Shown piece after piece: positions 47,496-57,757 of a stretch of 64,000 nt of DNA. The stretch is from Bacillaceae bacterium OF18-1A (GTDB lineage Bacteria > Bacillota > Bacilli > Bacillales > Bacillaceae_G): assembly GCA_027694045.1 (NCBI GenBank), contig JAQEWB010000002.1:930001-994000 (forward strand). Direction: 5' to 3'. The notes under the pieces were generated by a model. It was given only the letters and a program-made list of their open reading frames with translations. It ran no database searches and was not told the DNA's origin. Each line of letters begins with the position of its first letter. Positions within the stretch are counted from its first letter, which is position 1. Made by a program: the position numbers and the translations under genes.

Positions 47496-49256
47496 TTATA
47501 CAGTTGCTGATTTCGGTAAAACAACTGTAAATGTTGTCCCTTCTCCAACTTCACTATCCACCGTAATTGTGCCGTGATGCGCCTCAACTAAATGTTTTAC
47601 AATCGATAGCCCAAGGCCCGTACCACCAGTATTTCTACTTCTAGCTTTATCCACTCGGTAAAAGCGTTCAAAAATACGTGGAATTTCATCTTTACTAATA
47701 CCAATTCCAGTATCCGATACTTTTATATAAGCGTTATATTTATCTTCTGCCAGCTCTACAGAAACAATACCACCAGCAGGTGTATACACGATTGCATTAT
47801 TAATTAAATTAATAAAGATTTGTTTCAAACGACTCGGATCTCCAATGACAGAAACGCGTTTTAATACATTCATTTGTAAAGAGATTTCTTTTTCTCCCGC
47901 TTTATTATCAAGCACCATATGAATATCTTCGAGAAGTCCCTTCATATCAACGGTCCCCATATTTAATTTAAACCCTTGTTGTTCGATCTTCGACAAATCT
48001 AATAAATCTTCAATTAATCCTTGCATGCGTTCACTTTCTTTTAGAATAATGTGTAAGAAATGTTCGCAGAATTTTTTATTATCCATCGCTCCATCTAAGA
48101 GCGTTTCTGAGAAACCTTTAATAGAAGTAATTGGCGTCTTTAGTTCATGAGAAACATTCGCTAAAAAGTCTTTTCTCATTTGCTCTAATTTCTTTAACTC
48201 TGTTATATCATGGAATACGAGAACAATCCCTTTCCATTCATGGTTCGTCCCGATAATCGGCGCTCCATATACTTCAAAATGCTTTCGCTCAATTCCAAGC
48301 GGTAATAACATTTGTTTACGCACTTTCACTTCTGTCATAAAGATTTCTTCCACAAGCTCTATAATTTCCGTATGATGGAACGATTCATAATATAACCGAT
48401 CTAAGTATTCTTCATCTATTACGTGAAAAGTCTCCTTATAAGAACGGTTGACAAGACTTATATAGCCACGGCTATCAATTAAAATCATTCCGCTTCCCAT
48501 ATTTTCAATTAAAGTATGCAAACGATCTTGTTGCATTTCTTGCTCAAGCGTCATCTCTTGTAAATTACGAGCTAAAATATTAATCGCTTTACTAAGCATT
48601 CCTGTCTCATCCGAATGACTTTCATATGCGCGTGCTTTATAATTCCCCTTCGCTAATTCAATCGCCACTTTCGTAACCGATTCAATTGGCCTAATATATT
48701 GCCCTGTAATTTTCATTCCTAAAAATACAACTACAAGACAAGCGATGACGAACCCAATAATTAATAATCCCCACGTTTTTTGATGAACATCTTGCAAAGT
48801 CTCCACTGTACTTTTCATCAAAATGTATCCTTGCTTTCCTGTTACATCTTGAACGAACACCGCATAATAAAATTCATTCTTTTGACCTGTTTCTTTCGTA
48901 ATTACTTGATTTCTTTGTTTCGCTGTTTCGGAAGAAAGTTCTTTAATGACCCCTTCACTAAATGCAGATTGTTGCCCTCTGCTATATTGAATTTTCTTTT
49001 TTTCATCTAAAAATAGAATAGAAGCCGGCATTTGTGCTTCTAACTTTTCAAATATATACGGATTTTTTAGAACATCATCAAACCCTTGCTCTTCTGCTAA
49101 TACTGCAACATACTCTGCCTCTTTTACCATTCTCTCTTTCGCATGGTCTATATAATAGTTTTCAAACACAGTTTCTAGCAGTAAACCTAGTCCAACTAAA
49201 ATAAATACAATAAGAGAAACAAATGTAAAAAGAAGCCTGGAACGAAATTTATTCAT
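47496..49256 (-). CDS. phoR: Phosphate-sensing histidine kinase PhoR
   Basis: A 586-residue kinase. Two membrane spans (about 8-30 and 163-183) flank an extracellular PAS-like domain. They are followed by HAMP, a cytosolic PAS (about 240-350), HisKA with FLANVSHELKTPITSIKGF (phosphorylated histidine) and HATPase with NLINNAIVYTP, DTGIGI and GTGLGLSIVKH. It phosphorylates PhoP under phosphate limitation. The start overlaps the phoP stop by 8 bp. Confidence 0.95.
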   Translation of the reverse strand: MNKFRSRLLFTFVSLIVFILVGLGLLLETVFENYYIDHAKERMVKEAEYVAVLAEEQGFDDVLKNPYIFEKLEAQMPASILFLDEKKKIQYSRGQQSAFSEGVIKELSSETAKQRNQVITKETGQKNEFYYAVFVQDVTGKQGYILMKSTVETLQDVHQKTWGLLIIGFVIACLVVVFLGMKITGQYIRPIESVTKVAIELAKGNYKARAYESHSDETGMLSKAINILARNLQEMTLEQEMQQDRLHTLIENMGSGMILIDSRGYISLVNRSYKETFHVIDEEYLDRLYYESFHHTEIIELVEEIFMTEVKVRKQMLLPLGIERKHFEVYGAPIIGTNHEWKGIVLVFHDITELKKLEQMRKDFLANVSHELKTPITSIKGFSETLLDGAMDNKKFCEHFLHIILKESERMQGLIEDLLDLSKIEQQGFKLNMGTVDMKGLLEDIHMVLDNKAGEKEISLQMNVLKRVSVIGDPSRLKQIFINLINNAIVYTPAGGIVSVELAEDKYNAYIKVSDTGIGISKDEIPRIFERFYRVDKARSRNTGGTGLGLSIVKHLVEAHHGTITVDSEVGEGTTFTVVLPKSATV

Positions 49257-49968
49257 CCCCTTTTGGCTCCTCTAATTTATATCCTAAACCACGTATCGTT
49301 TTAATGTACGTCGGTTTTTTCGTATTTTGTTCAATTTTATCGCGCAAGTGGCTAATATGAACATCAACAATTCGTGTATCACCAGCGAAATCATAATTCC
49401 ATACAGCACTTAATAATTGATCTCGCGTCAACACGCGACTTTTATTTTTCGCAAGATACACAAGTAATTCAAATTCTTTTGGTGTTAATTCAAGCTTTCT
49501 CCCTTGGAAATAAGCCTCATAAAACTCCGGTAAAATTTTAAGTTCTGCAATTGTGATGCTATCTTCATCAGGAGCTTCTGCAACTTGTTCTTCTTGTTGC
49601 AATTTCGTACGACGCAAAATCGCCTTCACACGAGCAACTACTTCCCTTGGGCTAAATGGCTTCGTCATATAATCATCTGCCCCAAGTTCAAGACCTAGCA
49701 CCTTATCGAACTCATCATCTTTTGCTGTTAACATTAAAATCGGCGTCATGACACGCTGCAATCGTAATTCTTTACAAACTTCCATACCATCCATTTTTGG
49801 AAGCATTAAATCTAATATAATTAAATCCGGACGTTCTGTTGTCGCTTTTTGAAGCGCCATTTCTCCATCCATCGCTGTTATAACTTCAAAACCAGCTTGT
49901 TGTAAATTAAATTCAATTAAAGTTAAGATAAACTCCTCATCATCAACTACTAAAATACGATTGTTCAT
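49249..49968 (-). CDS. phoP: Phosphate response regulator PhoP
   Basis: A 239-residue OmpR-family regulator. The receiver domain has VVDDEEF (acid pocket), LIILDLMLP (phosphorylated aspartate about 53) and MTKPFSPRE. The winged-helix domain ends RVLTRDQLLSAVWNYDFAGDTRIVDVHISHLRDKIE...RTIRGLGYKLE (shown in part). It activates phosphate-starvation genes and teichuronic acid synthesis in Bacillus. First gene of phoP-phoR. Confidence 0.96.
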   Translation of the reverse strand: MNNRILVVDDEEFILTLIEFNLQQAGFEVITAMDGEMALQKATTERPDLIILDLMLPKMDGMEVCKELRLQRVMTPILMLTAKDDEFDKVLGLELGADDYMTKPFSPREVVARVKAILRRTKLQQEEQVAEAPDEDSITIAELKILPEFYEAYFQGRKLELTPKEFELLVYLAKNKSRVLTRDQLLSAVWNYDFAGDTRIVDVHISHLRDKIEQNTKKPTYIKTIRGLGYKLEEPKGDE

Positions 49969-50130
49969 TCTTTTCCTCCAAGTTATAGACTTGAACCCTT
50001 CTTCATCCTAGCATTTTCCCCGTTATTCTCATCATACTAGAAAATAAGGTCCCTCTCAATATAATTGTCTATACATGGAGTTCGTTTGTGTAAAATTGAG
50101 AAAAGAGACGTAATTACGCCTCACCTGCAG

Positions 50131-50367
50131 CTACACAGGATTTTGCCAAACTTTATAGATTTTTCGCTCTTCCTTAAAGCTCACTTCCGTATGAACTTTA
50201 AAATCTTGATTTTGCGCTAAGAAAAACGAAAGAGCATATGCTATTTTATAATCTAGTGTTTCATATCCATCAAATACTCTCCCGTACATTTCATTCGCTA
50301 TAGAATCGGCCCATACTTCAGCTTCTCTTATCGTTTCAAAAATTATGTCTTCACTTTTCCATCTCAT
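50131..50367 (-). CDS. Hypothetical protein, 78 aa
   Basis: The frame encodes RWKSEDIIFETIREAEVWADSIANEMYGRVFDGYETLDYKIAY... (beginning quoted in part), a soluble alpha/beta-looking protein with acidic and basic stretches. I chose the ATG at 50367, 11 nt after GGAAGGAG; the frame is open to 50397. It stands alone between phoP and the MaoC-like gene. No family recognised. Confidence 0.5.
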   Translation of the reverse strand: MRWKSEDIIFETIREAEVWADSIANEMYGRVFDGYETLDYKIAYALSFFLAQNQDFKVHTEVSFKEERKIYKVWQNPV

Positions 50368-50538
50368 CTTAAAAATCACTCCTTCCATTGACTTCAATCA
50401 TTCAATTATGCGACTAGTACTACCCATTCTATCTTTAGTAGTAATATGAATCCTTCCTTTCAACGCCCCGAACTAGGGTACAATCAAAACGGGTTGTTCA
50501 GATGTTGAAAGAGGGTTCAAAGAGGATTCTTCAACTAA

Positions 50539-50580
50539 AAATAGCGCTAGCTCCCTTACGAAAGGTATGCTAGCGCTATT
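50539..50580 (-). terminator. Terminator of the MaoC-like gene
   Basis: The 12-bp stem AATAGCGCTAGC/GCTAGCGCTATT is followed on the minus strand by UUUUUAG. Confidence 0.85.
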
Positions 50581-50594
50581 GTTCTTTTCATAGT

Positions 50595-51068
50595 TTAAAA
50601 ATTATCTAATGCTTTTTCCATAATAGAAACTGATTTATAAGGCGGTGTTACTGTTAATGAGCCTTTCACAACAGTATCCCCTTTTTCATCATGAGCAGAT
50701 ACAAGCATATCAATTGTATGTTCCGTCTCCGAAACAGCCACAACTTCAAAGTGGATTTGTAACGTTTCATAATGGTGAACGTGCTTCACGAACGTAAGGT
50801 CCTTTCTAATAATATGGCTACCTGGACCTGGTAAATATTTCGTAACTGCCGTTGTAATTAATCCTGTTAGCATAATACTTGGTACAATCGGCTTTTCATA
50901 CGGAGTTTGGGATGCGTAATCATGCTGAATATATAATGGATTGGCATCATTCGTTAACCCTAAATACAATAACAAATCTTTATCCTCAATTTTTTCAGTG
51001 ATAGATAATTTCTCTCCTACTGTAATTTCATCCATTCTACGACCAATTTGAATTTTCTTCTTTAACAT
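50595..51068 (-). CDS. MaoC-like hot-dog-fold dehydratase family protein
   Basis: A 157-residue hot-dog-fold protein resembling (R)-specific enoyl hydratases. The hydratase motif is GLTNDANPLYIQHDYA: the catalytic aspartate position is kept, but the histidine expected in NP(L/I)H is tyrosine, so classical hydratase activity is doubtful. GLITTAVTKYLPGPGSHI matches the family. The ATG follows GGAGGGGGTTGTAAC. It sits between phoP and mdh, probably as a single gene. Confidence 0.75.
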   Translation of the reverse strand: MLKKKIQIGRRMDEITVGEKLSITEKIEDKDLLLYLGLTNDANPLYIQHDYASQTPYEKPIVPSIMLTGLITTAVTKYLPGPGSHIIRKDLTFVKHVHHYETLQIHFEVVAVSETEHTIDMLVSAHDEKGDTVVKGSLTVTPPYKSVSIMEKALDNF

Positions 51069-51239
51069 GTTACAACCCCCTCCGATTTTTTCACCTTATT
51101 ATCCTACTAAAAGCGAGAACTTATCCAAATTTTACTATGATGAGGGCAATATATAGTACAAATCTATAGTTTCATTGTAGGATATTACAAATGATAGCGT
51201 TTTCATGTTATTTTAAAAAAACATTTCGATAAATAGTAG

Positions 51240-51267
51240 AAAAAGATTCGGGGCCCCGAATCTTTTT
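51240..51267 (-). terminator. Terminator of icd-mdh
   Basis: A perfect 14-bp palindromic stem (AAAAAGATTCGGGG with its complement) lies immediately downstream of the mdh stop. Confidence 0.92.
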
Positions 51268-51283
51268 CACTTATATTGAATGA

Positions 51284-52222
51284 TTAAACGAGAACTTTCA
51301 TAACGTTACGTACAGATTCTACAGAGCGATCTAACGCTTCTCTTTCATCTGCAAGAAGTTCTAATTCAATAATTTTTTCAATACCGTTACCGCCTAGAAT
51401 TACTGGTACCCCTAAGTAAAGATCACTATAACCATATTCACCTTCAAGGTATGCAATAACCGGTAGTACACGGCGTTGATCTTTTAAGATTGCTTCTGTC
51501 ATTTCAACTAAAGAAGCTGCTGGTGCGTAATATGCGCTACCGTTTCCTAATAAGCCTACAATCTCACCGCCACCTTTACGTGTACGTTCAACAATTGCTT
51601 CTAGTCGCTCTTTCGGAATTAACGTTTCTAACGGAATACCACCTGCGTAGGAATAACGTACAAGAGGTACCATGTCGTCTCCGTGTCCACCAAGAACAAA
51701 TCCTGTAATATCTTTTACAGAAAGATTTAATTCTTGTGCAATGAATGTACGGAAACGAGCTGTATCTAACACGCCCGATTGACCGATAACACGCTCTTTC
51801 GGGAATCCCGCTTCTTTAAATACAGAATATGTCATTGCATCAACCGGATTCGTTAATACAACAATAATCGCATTTGGTGAATGTTTTGCAATGTCGCGTG
51901 TAATACTTTTCATAATTTTAGAGTTTGTTGCTACTAAATCATCACGGCTCATACCAGGCTTACGTGCAATACCCGCTGTAATCACGACAACGTCAGAATC
52001 AGCAGTATCTGCGTAATCAGATGTTCCAATAATGTTAGCATCAAAACCTTGTACTGGGCTCGCTTCTAACATATCTAACGCTTTCCCTTTTGTTGGATTT
52101 TCCAGTTGTGGAATGTCCACTAATACAACATCTGCAAGTTCTTTTTGTGCTAATAAGAATGCTGTTGTTGCGCCTGTAAATCCTGCACCGATGACTGAAA
52201 CTTTCTTGCGTTTGATCGTCAT
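51284..52222 (-). CDS. mdh: Malate dehydrogenase
   Basis: A 312-residue LDH-like malate dehydrogenase. NAD-binding [14 protein letters not shown], arginine-bearing [16 protein letters not shown] (substrate specificity loop), [10 protein letters not shown] and the catalytic histidine in [12 protein letters not shown] are present. It oxidises malate to oxaloacetate. It lies 19 bp after icd, completing citZ-icd-mdh. GCGGGGGGTAAATT precedes the ATG. Confidence 0.96.
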   Translation of the reverse strand: MTIKRKKVSVIGAGFTGATTAFLLAQKELADVVLVDIPQLENPTKGKALDMLEASPVQGFDANIIGTSDYADTADSDVVVITAGIARKPGMSRDDLVATNSKIMKSITRDIAKHSPNAIIVVLTNPVDAMTYSVFKEAGFPKERVIGQSGVLDTARFRTFIAQELNLSVKDITGFVLGGHGDDMVPLVRYSYAGGIPLETLIPKERLEAIVERTRKGGGEIVGLLGNGSAYYAPAASLVEMTEAILKDQRRVLPVIAYLEGEYGYSDLYLGVPVILGGNGIEKIIELELLADEREALDRSVESVRNVMKVLV

Positions 52223-52241
52223 AATTTACCCCCCGCTTTAA

Positions 52242-53537
52242 TTATGCGTTTTTGATTATCGCTACATCCATGTTTTTAATAAGTTCATTAGCAAACTCAG
52301 AACATTTCACTTCTGTTGCGCCTTCCATTAGACGAGCAAAGTCATATGTTACTACTTTTGATGCAATTGTTTTTTCAACTGAAGCAGTTACTAATTTCGC
52401 AGCTTCATTCCATCCTAAGTGTTCTAGTAATAATACACCAGAAAGAAGAACAGAAGATGGATTTACTTTATCTAAACCTGCATATTTTGGAGCTGTACCA
52501 TGTGTAGCTTCAAAGATAGCATGTCCAGTAACGTAGTTAATGTTTGCACCAGGTGCAATACCAATTCCACCTACTTGTGCAGCAAGCGCATCAGAAATGT
52601 AGTCTCCGTTTAAGTTCATTGTTGCAACAACATCGAACTCACGTGGACGAGTTAAAATTTGTTGTAAGAAGATGTCTGCAATAGAATCTTTTACGATGAT
52701 TTTTCCAGCCACTTCAGCGTCTGCCATCGCTTTATTCGCTGCATCTTTTCCATCTTTTTCAACGATACGATCATATTCAGCCCAAGTAAATACTTTGTCG
52801 CCGAATTCTTGTTCCGCTACTTCGTAACCCCAGTTTTTGAAAGCACCTTCTGTAAATTTCATAATGTTTCCTTTATGAACTAATGTAACAGAAGAGCGTT
52901 TTTCGTTAATTGCATATTGAATTGCAGCACGAACTAAACGCTTTGTCCCTTCTTCTGAGATTGGTTTAATACCAATACCAGATGTTTCTGGGAAGCGGAT
53001 TTTATTAACACCCATTGCTTCTTTTAAGAAAGCAAGAACTTTTTCTGCTTCTGGAGATCCTTGTGCATATTCAATTCCAGCATAAATGTCTTCTGTATTT
53101 TCACGGAAAATAACCATATCAGTATCTTCCGGACGTTTTACAGGTGAAGGAACACCTTCAAAGTAACGAACTGGACGTAGACATACATATAAATCTAATT
53201 CTTGACGAAGTGCTACGTTTAGAGAACGAATACCACCACCAACTGGAGTTGTAAGTGGACCTTTAATTGCGATTAAATATTCGCGAATTAAATTTAAAGT
53301 CTCTCCTGGTAACCATTCGCCTGTTTGGTTAAATGCTTTTTCCCCTGCAAGCACTTCTTTCCAAACGATTTTCTTCTCACCGTCATAAGCTTTCTCAACT
53401 GCTGCTTCTAGTACACGAGATGCAGCTGCCCAAATATCAGGACCAATTCCATCTCCTTCAATAAATGGAATAATCGGATTGTTTGGTACATTCATAACAC
53501 CATTAGTTACAGTAATTTTTTCACCTGTCGTCAATGT
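52242..53537 (-). CDS. icd: Isocitrate dehydrogenase (NADP+)
   Basis: A 431-residue enzyme with phosphate- and substrate-site motifs [36 protein letters not shown] (substrate serine), [12 protein letters not shown] and [20 protein letters not shown]. The start is a TTG ([11 protein letters not shown]) 8 nt after GGGGG; the ATG at 53549 lacks a ribosome-binding site. It converts isocitrate to 2-oxoglutarate. A GC hairpin at 53571-53597 lies between it and citZ. Confidence 0.96.
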   Translation of the reverse strand, partial: TLTTGEKITVTNGVMNVPNNPIIPFIEGDGIGPDIWAAASRVLEAAVEKAYDGEKKIVWKEVLAGEKAFNQTGEWLPGETLNLIREYLIAIKGPLTTPVGGGIRSLNVALRQELDLYVCLRPVRYFEGVPSPVKRPEDTDMVIFRENTEDIYAGIEYAQGSPEAEKVLAFLKEAMGVNKIRFPETSGIGIKPISEEGTKRLVRAAIQYAINEKRSSVTLVHKGNIMKFTEGAFKNWGYEVAEQEFGDKVFTWAEYDRIVEKDGKDAANKAMADAEVAGKIIVKDSIADIFLQQILTRPREFDVVATMNLNGDYISDALAAQVGGIGIAPGANINYVTGHAIFEATHGTAPKYAGLDKVNPSSVLLSGVLLLEHLGWNEAAKLVTASVEKTIASKVVTYDFARLMEGATEVKCSEFANELIKNMDVAIIKNA

Positions 53538-53570
53538 GATAACCCCCATGTTTGAAATTTCATATGTATG

Positions 53571-53597
53571 AAACTGAGGGAATAACCCCTCAGTTCA
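53571..53597 (-). other. Intercistronic hairpin between citZ and icd
   Basis: AACTGAGGG..ACCCCTCAGTT forms a stable stem without a following U tract; it may attenuate or set an RNA end. Confidence 0.5.
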
Positions 53598-53694
53598 AAC
53601 CGTTAGTCAAATTTAAATATTCTAATCATTATATCTTCCCAAAAAAATCAGACTTTTGAAAGCGCATTTTCACTATTGGAATAGTGTTTTTCGC

Positions 53695-54810
53695 TTATCG
53701 TTGTGCGATCGGAACATACACTTGATGTGTCGGTCCATTATAATCAGCACGCGGACGGATTAAACGGTTGTTTTCATATTGTTCTAGAATATGAGCTAAC
53801 CAGCCTGACATACGGCTAATTGCAAAAATAGGTGTAAATAAGTCATGGTCAATTCCTAAACAATGGTATACAGAAGCTGAATAGAAATCAACATTTGGTG
53901 GAAGACCTTTTTCTTTTGTTACAATGTCTTCAATTTTGATAGACATATTATACCATTTGTCTTCTCCTAAAAGCACGCATAATCTCTTAGACATTTCGCG
54001 TAAATGCTTCGCACGCGGATCACCATGCTCATATACACGGTGGCCAAAGCCCATGATTTTCACTTTATTTTGAAGAGCATTATGAATATATGATTCTACA
54101 TTTTCTTCTTCGCCAATTTCAGTTAACATCTTCATTACATTTTCATTTGCCCCGCCGTGAAGAGGACCTTTTAACGCACCGATTGCTGCTGTAATACCAG
54201 AATACACATCTGAAAGTGTAGCTACGCAAACACGTGCAGTAAATGTAGAAGCGTTTAACTCATGATCTGCATGAAGTACAAGCGCCTTATCAAAAGCTTC
54301 AATCTCAACTTCATTTGGCTCACGATTATTTAACATGTACAAGAAGTTTCCTGCTAATGATAAATCTTTTCTTGGCTCAACAACATCTAAACCTTTACGG
54401 ATTCTTGCATAAGCCGCAACTAAAGTTCCAACTTGAGCTTGCAATTTAACCGCTTTCAAATAATTGGACTTTCCATCCATTATTTCAGCGCTCTCATCGT
54501 ATAATGATAGCATGGAAATCGCAGTTCGTAAAACAGACATTGGGTGCGCAATTTTCAAATCTACTTGTTTCAAATATGTTAAAATTTCACCTGGAACTTT
54601 ATAGTATTCAGATACAGTTTCTTTAAATTCCGCTAGTTCTTTTTCATTAGGAAGCTTGCGGTGCCATAATAAGTACACTACTTCTTCGAATGTAGCATTC
54701 TCAGCTAAATCATCAATATTATACCCAACATAAGTTAATGTATCATCAATAATAGAGCTCACAGATGATGTTGTTGCTACTACCCCTTCTAAACCTCGAA
54801 TAACAGTCAT
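53695..54810 (-). CDS. citZ: Citrate synthase II
   Basis: A 371-residue citrate synthase. Catalytic residues lie in LHADHELNASTF (histidine), GPLHGGANENVMKM (histidine) and VDFYSASVYHCLGI (aspartate), with GFGHRVYEHGDPRA. It condenses acetyl-CoA and oxaloacetate. The ATG at 54810 follows AAGGAGAGAATGTC. In B. subtilis CcpC represses this gene, and a CcpC-type dyad occurs upstream here (55083-55097). Confidence 0.96.
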   Translation of the reverse strand: MTVIRGLEGVVATTSSVSSIIDDTLTYVGYNIDDLAENATFEEVVYLLWHRKLPNEKELAEFKETVSEYYKVPGEILTYLKQVDLKIAHPMSVLRTAISMLSLYDESAEIMDGKSNYLKAVKLQAQVGTLVAAYARIRKGLDVVEPRKDLSLAGNFLYMLNNREPNEVEIEAFDKALVLHADHELNASTFTARVCVATLSDVYSGITAAIGALKGPLHGGANENVMKMLTEIGEEENVESYIHNALQNKVKIMGFGHRVYEHGDPRAKHLREMSKRLCVLLGEDKWYNMSIKIEDIVTKEKGLPPNVDFYSASVYHCLGIDHDLFTPIFAISRMSGWLAHILEQYENNRLIRPRADYNGPTHQVYVPIAQR

Positions 54811-55055
54811 GACATTCTCTCCTTTTCTTGAAAATTCTCCCAACCTTGCTCCTTATATCTATTTGCTCCCTTTATAAATTATGAACGCCCGTTCACTCTT
54901 TAGGCAAGCAAAATGCACGATCATGCAAATTTGTTGCGATGTTCCCCTCTTATTGTCCATTGCCTACAAGGAAAGCATGAGCGTGAATGTCTCCCCGAAT
55001 CCTCACGCTCAGAACAACAAGTTAGTGAGGAAAATGAATTCCGAAGAGTTTTATG

Positions 55056-55108
55056 ATAAAAATAACATAAAACAATATCGTTATAAAATTGTTTTATGTT
55101 ATTTTTAT
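55056..55108. promoter_or_regulatory. 21-bp perfect inverted repeat with CcpC-type dyad upstream of citZ
   Basis: The arms 55056-55076 and 55088-55108 are perfectly complementary over 21 bp around an 11-nt loop. ATAA-N7-TTAT, the CcpC dyad form, occurs at 55083-55097. Apart from this, no gene is supported in 54811-55230; a plus-strand 86-codon frame looks spurious. Confidence 0.55.
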
Positions 55109-55230
55109 TTTATCTGGTGTAAAGTCTCTGCTGTTATGTAACTTTTCAAAGTTTCTAATCCTATTATAAACAATTATCTGACTTTTGTGAACAGAAAGAA
55201 TTCAAAAATTTTATATTACTATAAAATTCC

Positions 55231-55692
55231 TTATTTAAACATTTGTATAATACTCATCACCGCATAGGCAATTCCAGCCCCAATTAACGGGCCTACAGCG
55301 ACTCCATTAAATAAGGCCACTGCTATAATCGTCCCAAAAACAAGCGCAGTTGTAATATGAGGATCCGTCGTCAATAATTGCACGCCGCCTTTTGCTAATA
55401 AAGCAACCGCTACACCTGAAGCTAAAGCGATCCATGCATAGTACGATTTCGCAGCTTCTCCAAGTTGTTTAAAACCGATTTCCCCCGTCGCAATCGGTAC
55501 GAGCACAGCTATAGTAATGACCGTTACACCAAGGTTAATTCCTTTCGTTTGTAAATAAGGAAAGACCTTATCTCCTAAAAACGTAAACTTCAATAGAAAT
55601 AACACACCAATAGCTACAGTAAGCGACTGATTTTTCGCAATAAGTCCTATAATAAGTAGTATGAATAAAAATAACGTTGACTGACTAATCAT
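55231..55692 (-). CDS. ytwI: YtwI, DUF441/UPF0756 membrane protein
   Basis: A 153-residue protein with four membrane spans, including the family-typical GVLFLLKFTFLGDKVFP and VAVGPLIGAGIAYA. Function is unknown. The ATG follows AGGAAGTGCAAAC. It lies upstream of citZ, as in B. subtilis. Confidence 0.88.
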   Translation of the reverse strand: MISQSTLFLFILLIIGLIAKNQSLTVAIGVLFLLKFTFLGDKVFPYLQTKGINLGVTVITIAVLVPIATGEIGFKQLGEAAKSYYAWIALASGVAVALLAKGGVQLLTTDPHITTALVFGTIIAVALFNGVAVGPLIGAGIAYAVMSIIQMFK

Positions 55693-56028
55693 GTTTGCAC
55701 TTCCTTTCTGAAAATAATGAACTCATTTCCAAACAAAAATACCTTTAAACCTATCGTTATACATGCTATATCAATACATATTTATAAATACAAACAAAGT
55801 AATATCTTCATTTTCTTACACATTACAACGCGAGACTTTTACAAAAAAATTAAAGCATGTATATATTTTTGAAAACAGTCGTCTCTCCTTTCTTTTCTAA
55901 TAAGAAACAGGTAAAATAAAAAGAAGGAAAAATGAAGTTTTTACCATATAGTAGAAGCATCAACAACAGGCTTTTCCAGCCATTCATGCATTGAAAAAAG
56001 CAGGATAAATCCATCATTCCACTATAGC

Positions 56029-56100
56029 ATAAAGTGAAACTTTAATCAGTGTGGGGTGTTCCACTCGTTATAAGTTGAACGAATTAGGATAATCCAAATT
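56029..56100 (+). repeat. Partial bcr-like repeat
   Basis: AAAGTGAAACTTTAATCAGT followed by GTGGGGTG matches the left end of the full copy at 31940. The rest of the 55693-56120 gap shows no gene. Confidence 0.6.
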
Positions 56101-56120
56101 GGAATGGGAGGTATACATCT

Positions 56121-57239
56121 TTGAACCGAAACTTACTATATATGATATTGCGACTCACATTCGTCATTGTAGCAACGGTAGCTGGATTCTATGCGCTACT
56201 ATACATGTCAGGGCTTATCTATCCGTTTATTATTGCTTTTGCATTTGCTTATTTGATTAATCCCGTCGTCAATTTCCTTAATCAAAAACTACAATTTCCT
56301 CGCGCGCTGGCAGTACTCGTTAGCTTAATTCTCGTTTTCGGAGCTATCGTCGGACTTGTTACGTACCTTGTAACTGAAGCAATATCCGCCACAACATACT
56401 TACTACAAATTGTTACAATAAAATTTCCTGATATCGTTGCATTTGCCCAGCAATTTGCACTTAATCATATTATGCCTCTATATGATGATTTAATCTCGAA
56501 ATTTAATCATCTTGGAGAACCGCAGCGCTATACGATTACACAAAACATCCAAAACTTAGGAACCGAAGCTACGACACAAATGAAAGAACTTTTAACTGCT
56601 ATCATAAGCGGATTAACAAATTTCATTAGCGCACTGCCAACAACTTTAACTGTCCTTGTATTCGTTTTATTAGCTACTTTCTTCATTAGTTATGATTGGC
56701 ATCGTCTTGCTCAGAAAACAAGAAAGCTTTTACCTAACCGTGTGCAAGGCTACGGAAAAACTATTTTTGTTGATTTAAGAAAAGCTTTGTTCGGATTCTT
56801 TAAAGCGCAACTTACACTCGTATCTATGACAACTGTTATTGTCCTAATCGGGCTTTTAATATTACGCGTACCATACGCCATTACTATCGCAATTATTACA
56901 GGTGTTGTTGATTTACTTCCATACTTAGGAACAGGGGCTGTCTTTGTTCCTTGGGTTATATACGTATTTTTCACTGGCGACACCGCATTCGCCATCGGTC
57001 TTCTCATTCTATACATCGTCGTGATTGTCCAAAGACAGATTATGGAGCCTAAAGTACTTTCATCTAATATCGGCCTCGATCCTCTAGCGACACTAATCGC
57101 TCTATTTGTTGGCTTTAAGCTCTTCGGTTTCTTAGGATTAATCATCGGTCCAGTCACCTTAGTACTACTTAATACATTACACAAAGCTCATGTATTCCAT
57201 GACTTGTGGAAATACATTAAAGGTTCACCTTCAAAATAA
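56121..57239 (+). CDS. ytvI: Sporulation integral membrane protein YtvI (AI-2E transporter family)
   Basis: A 372-residue protein with about eight membrane spans and the AI-2E exporter family pattern, including GVVDLLPYLGTGAVFVPW, RQIMEPKVLSSNIGLDPLATLIALFVGFKLFGFLGLIIGP (quoted separately). YtvI is linked to sporulation; the transported substrate is unknown. The start is TTG, 8 nt after GGGAGGT. Confidence 0.9.
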   Translation: MNRNLLYMILRLTFVIVATVAGFYALLYMSGLIYPFIIAFAFAYLINPVVNFLNQKLQFPRALAVLVSLILVFGAIVGLVTYLVTEAISATTYLLQIVTIKFPDIVAFAQQFALNHIMPLYDDLISKFNHLGEPQRYTITQNIQNLGTEATTQMKELLTAIISGLTNFISALPTTLTVLVFVLLATFFISYDWHRLAQKTRKLLPNRVQGYGKTIFVDLRKALFGFFKAQLTLVSMTTVIVLIGLLILRVPYAITIAIITGVVDLLPYLGTGAVFVPWVIYVFFTGDTAFAIGLLILYIVVIVQRQIMEPKVLSSNIGLDPLATLIALFVGFKLFGFLGLIIGPVTLVLLNTLHKAHVFHDLWKYIKGSPSK

Positions 57240-57261
57240 TCGTTTCTACATTCATACAAAA

Positions 57262-57306
57262 AAAATCAAACTGTAATCAGTGGGGAAATTCCCACTGATT
57301 ATTCCT
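57262..57306 (+). repeat. Partial bcr-like repeat forming a hairpin
   Basis: AATCAGTGGG pairs with CCCACTGATT (57276-57302), matching the first hairpin of the bcr-like element, just after ytvI. Confidence 0.55.
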
Positions 57307-57337
57307 TATACTCATTTTTCACACAACCTATATGTAA

Positions 57338-57376
57338 AAGAGAATTTCTCCTAAAAAAAGATAATTCTCTTATTTT
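57338..57376 (+). terminator. ytvI terminator
   Basis: AAGAGAATT..AATTCTCTT is followed by TATTTTTTG. The remaining 57377-57720 is A/T-rich with no supported gene. Confidence 0.7.
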
Positions 57377-57720
57377 TTGCATAAAAAAACGCGTTTTTTA
57401 ACCAAAAATACATTTTTATTCTATTTTATTTATAATTATTACTTACATTTATTCCTTTTTATGTAAATGAATAAATATACAAAATAGCATAAGATAAGAC
57501 TTTAATTATCATTTTTTTCCGCTCTTATCCAACTTCTTTCTACCAATTAACCTTTCATTCAAGACTCCCGTTTTAACATTCAGCGAATGAGAAAAAGTTA
57601 GGCGCGAGATAACAATCTTACTTCCTTTTATATACGAAACAAAACTTTAACTTAGTAGAGTTACCCTGCATCTTATTCACAAAGCACATCTTTCATCATT
57701 CCACCCTTTTAAACAATAAA

Positions 57721-57757
57721 AAATAGTGCTTAGATCGCTATCATCTAAGCACTATTT
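57721..57757 (-). terminator. fxsA terminator
   Basis: The 15-bp perfect stem AAATAGTGCTTAGAT/ATCTAAGCACTATTT overlaps the fxsA stop. Confidence 0.85.

Noticed and set aside
54881..55141. Plus-strand 86-codon frame upstream of citZ
   Set aside because: It runs through the 21-bp inverted repeat, lacks a ribosome-binding site and has unlikely composition.
55932..55994. Twenty-codon ORF beginning MKFLPYSRS
   Set aside because: AAGGA lies only 3-4 nt from the ATG, and there is no supporting context.
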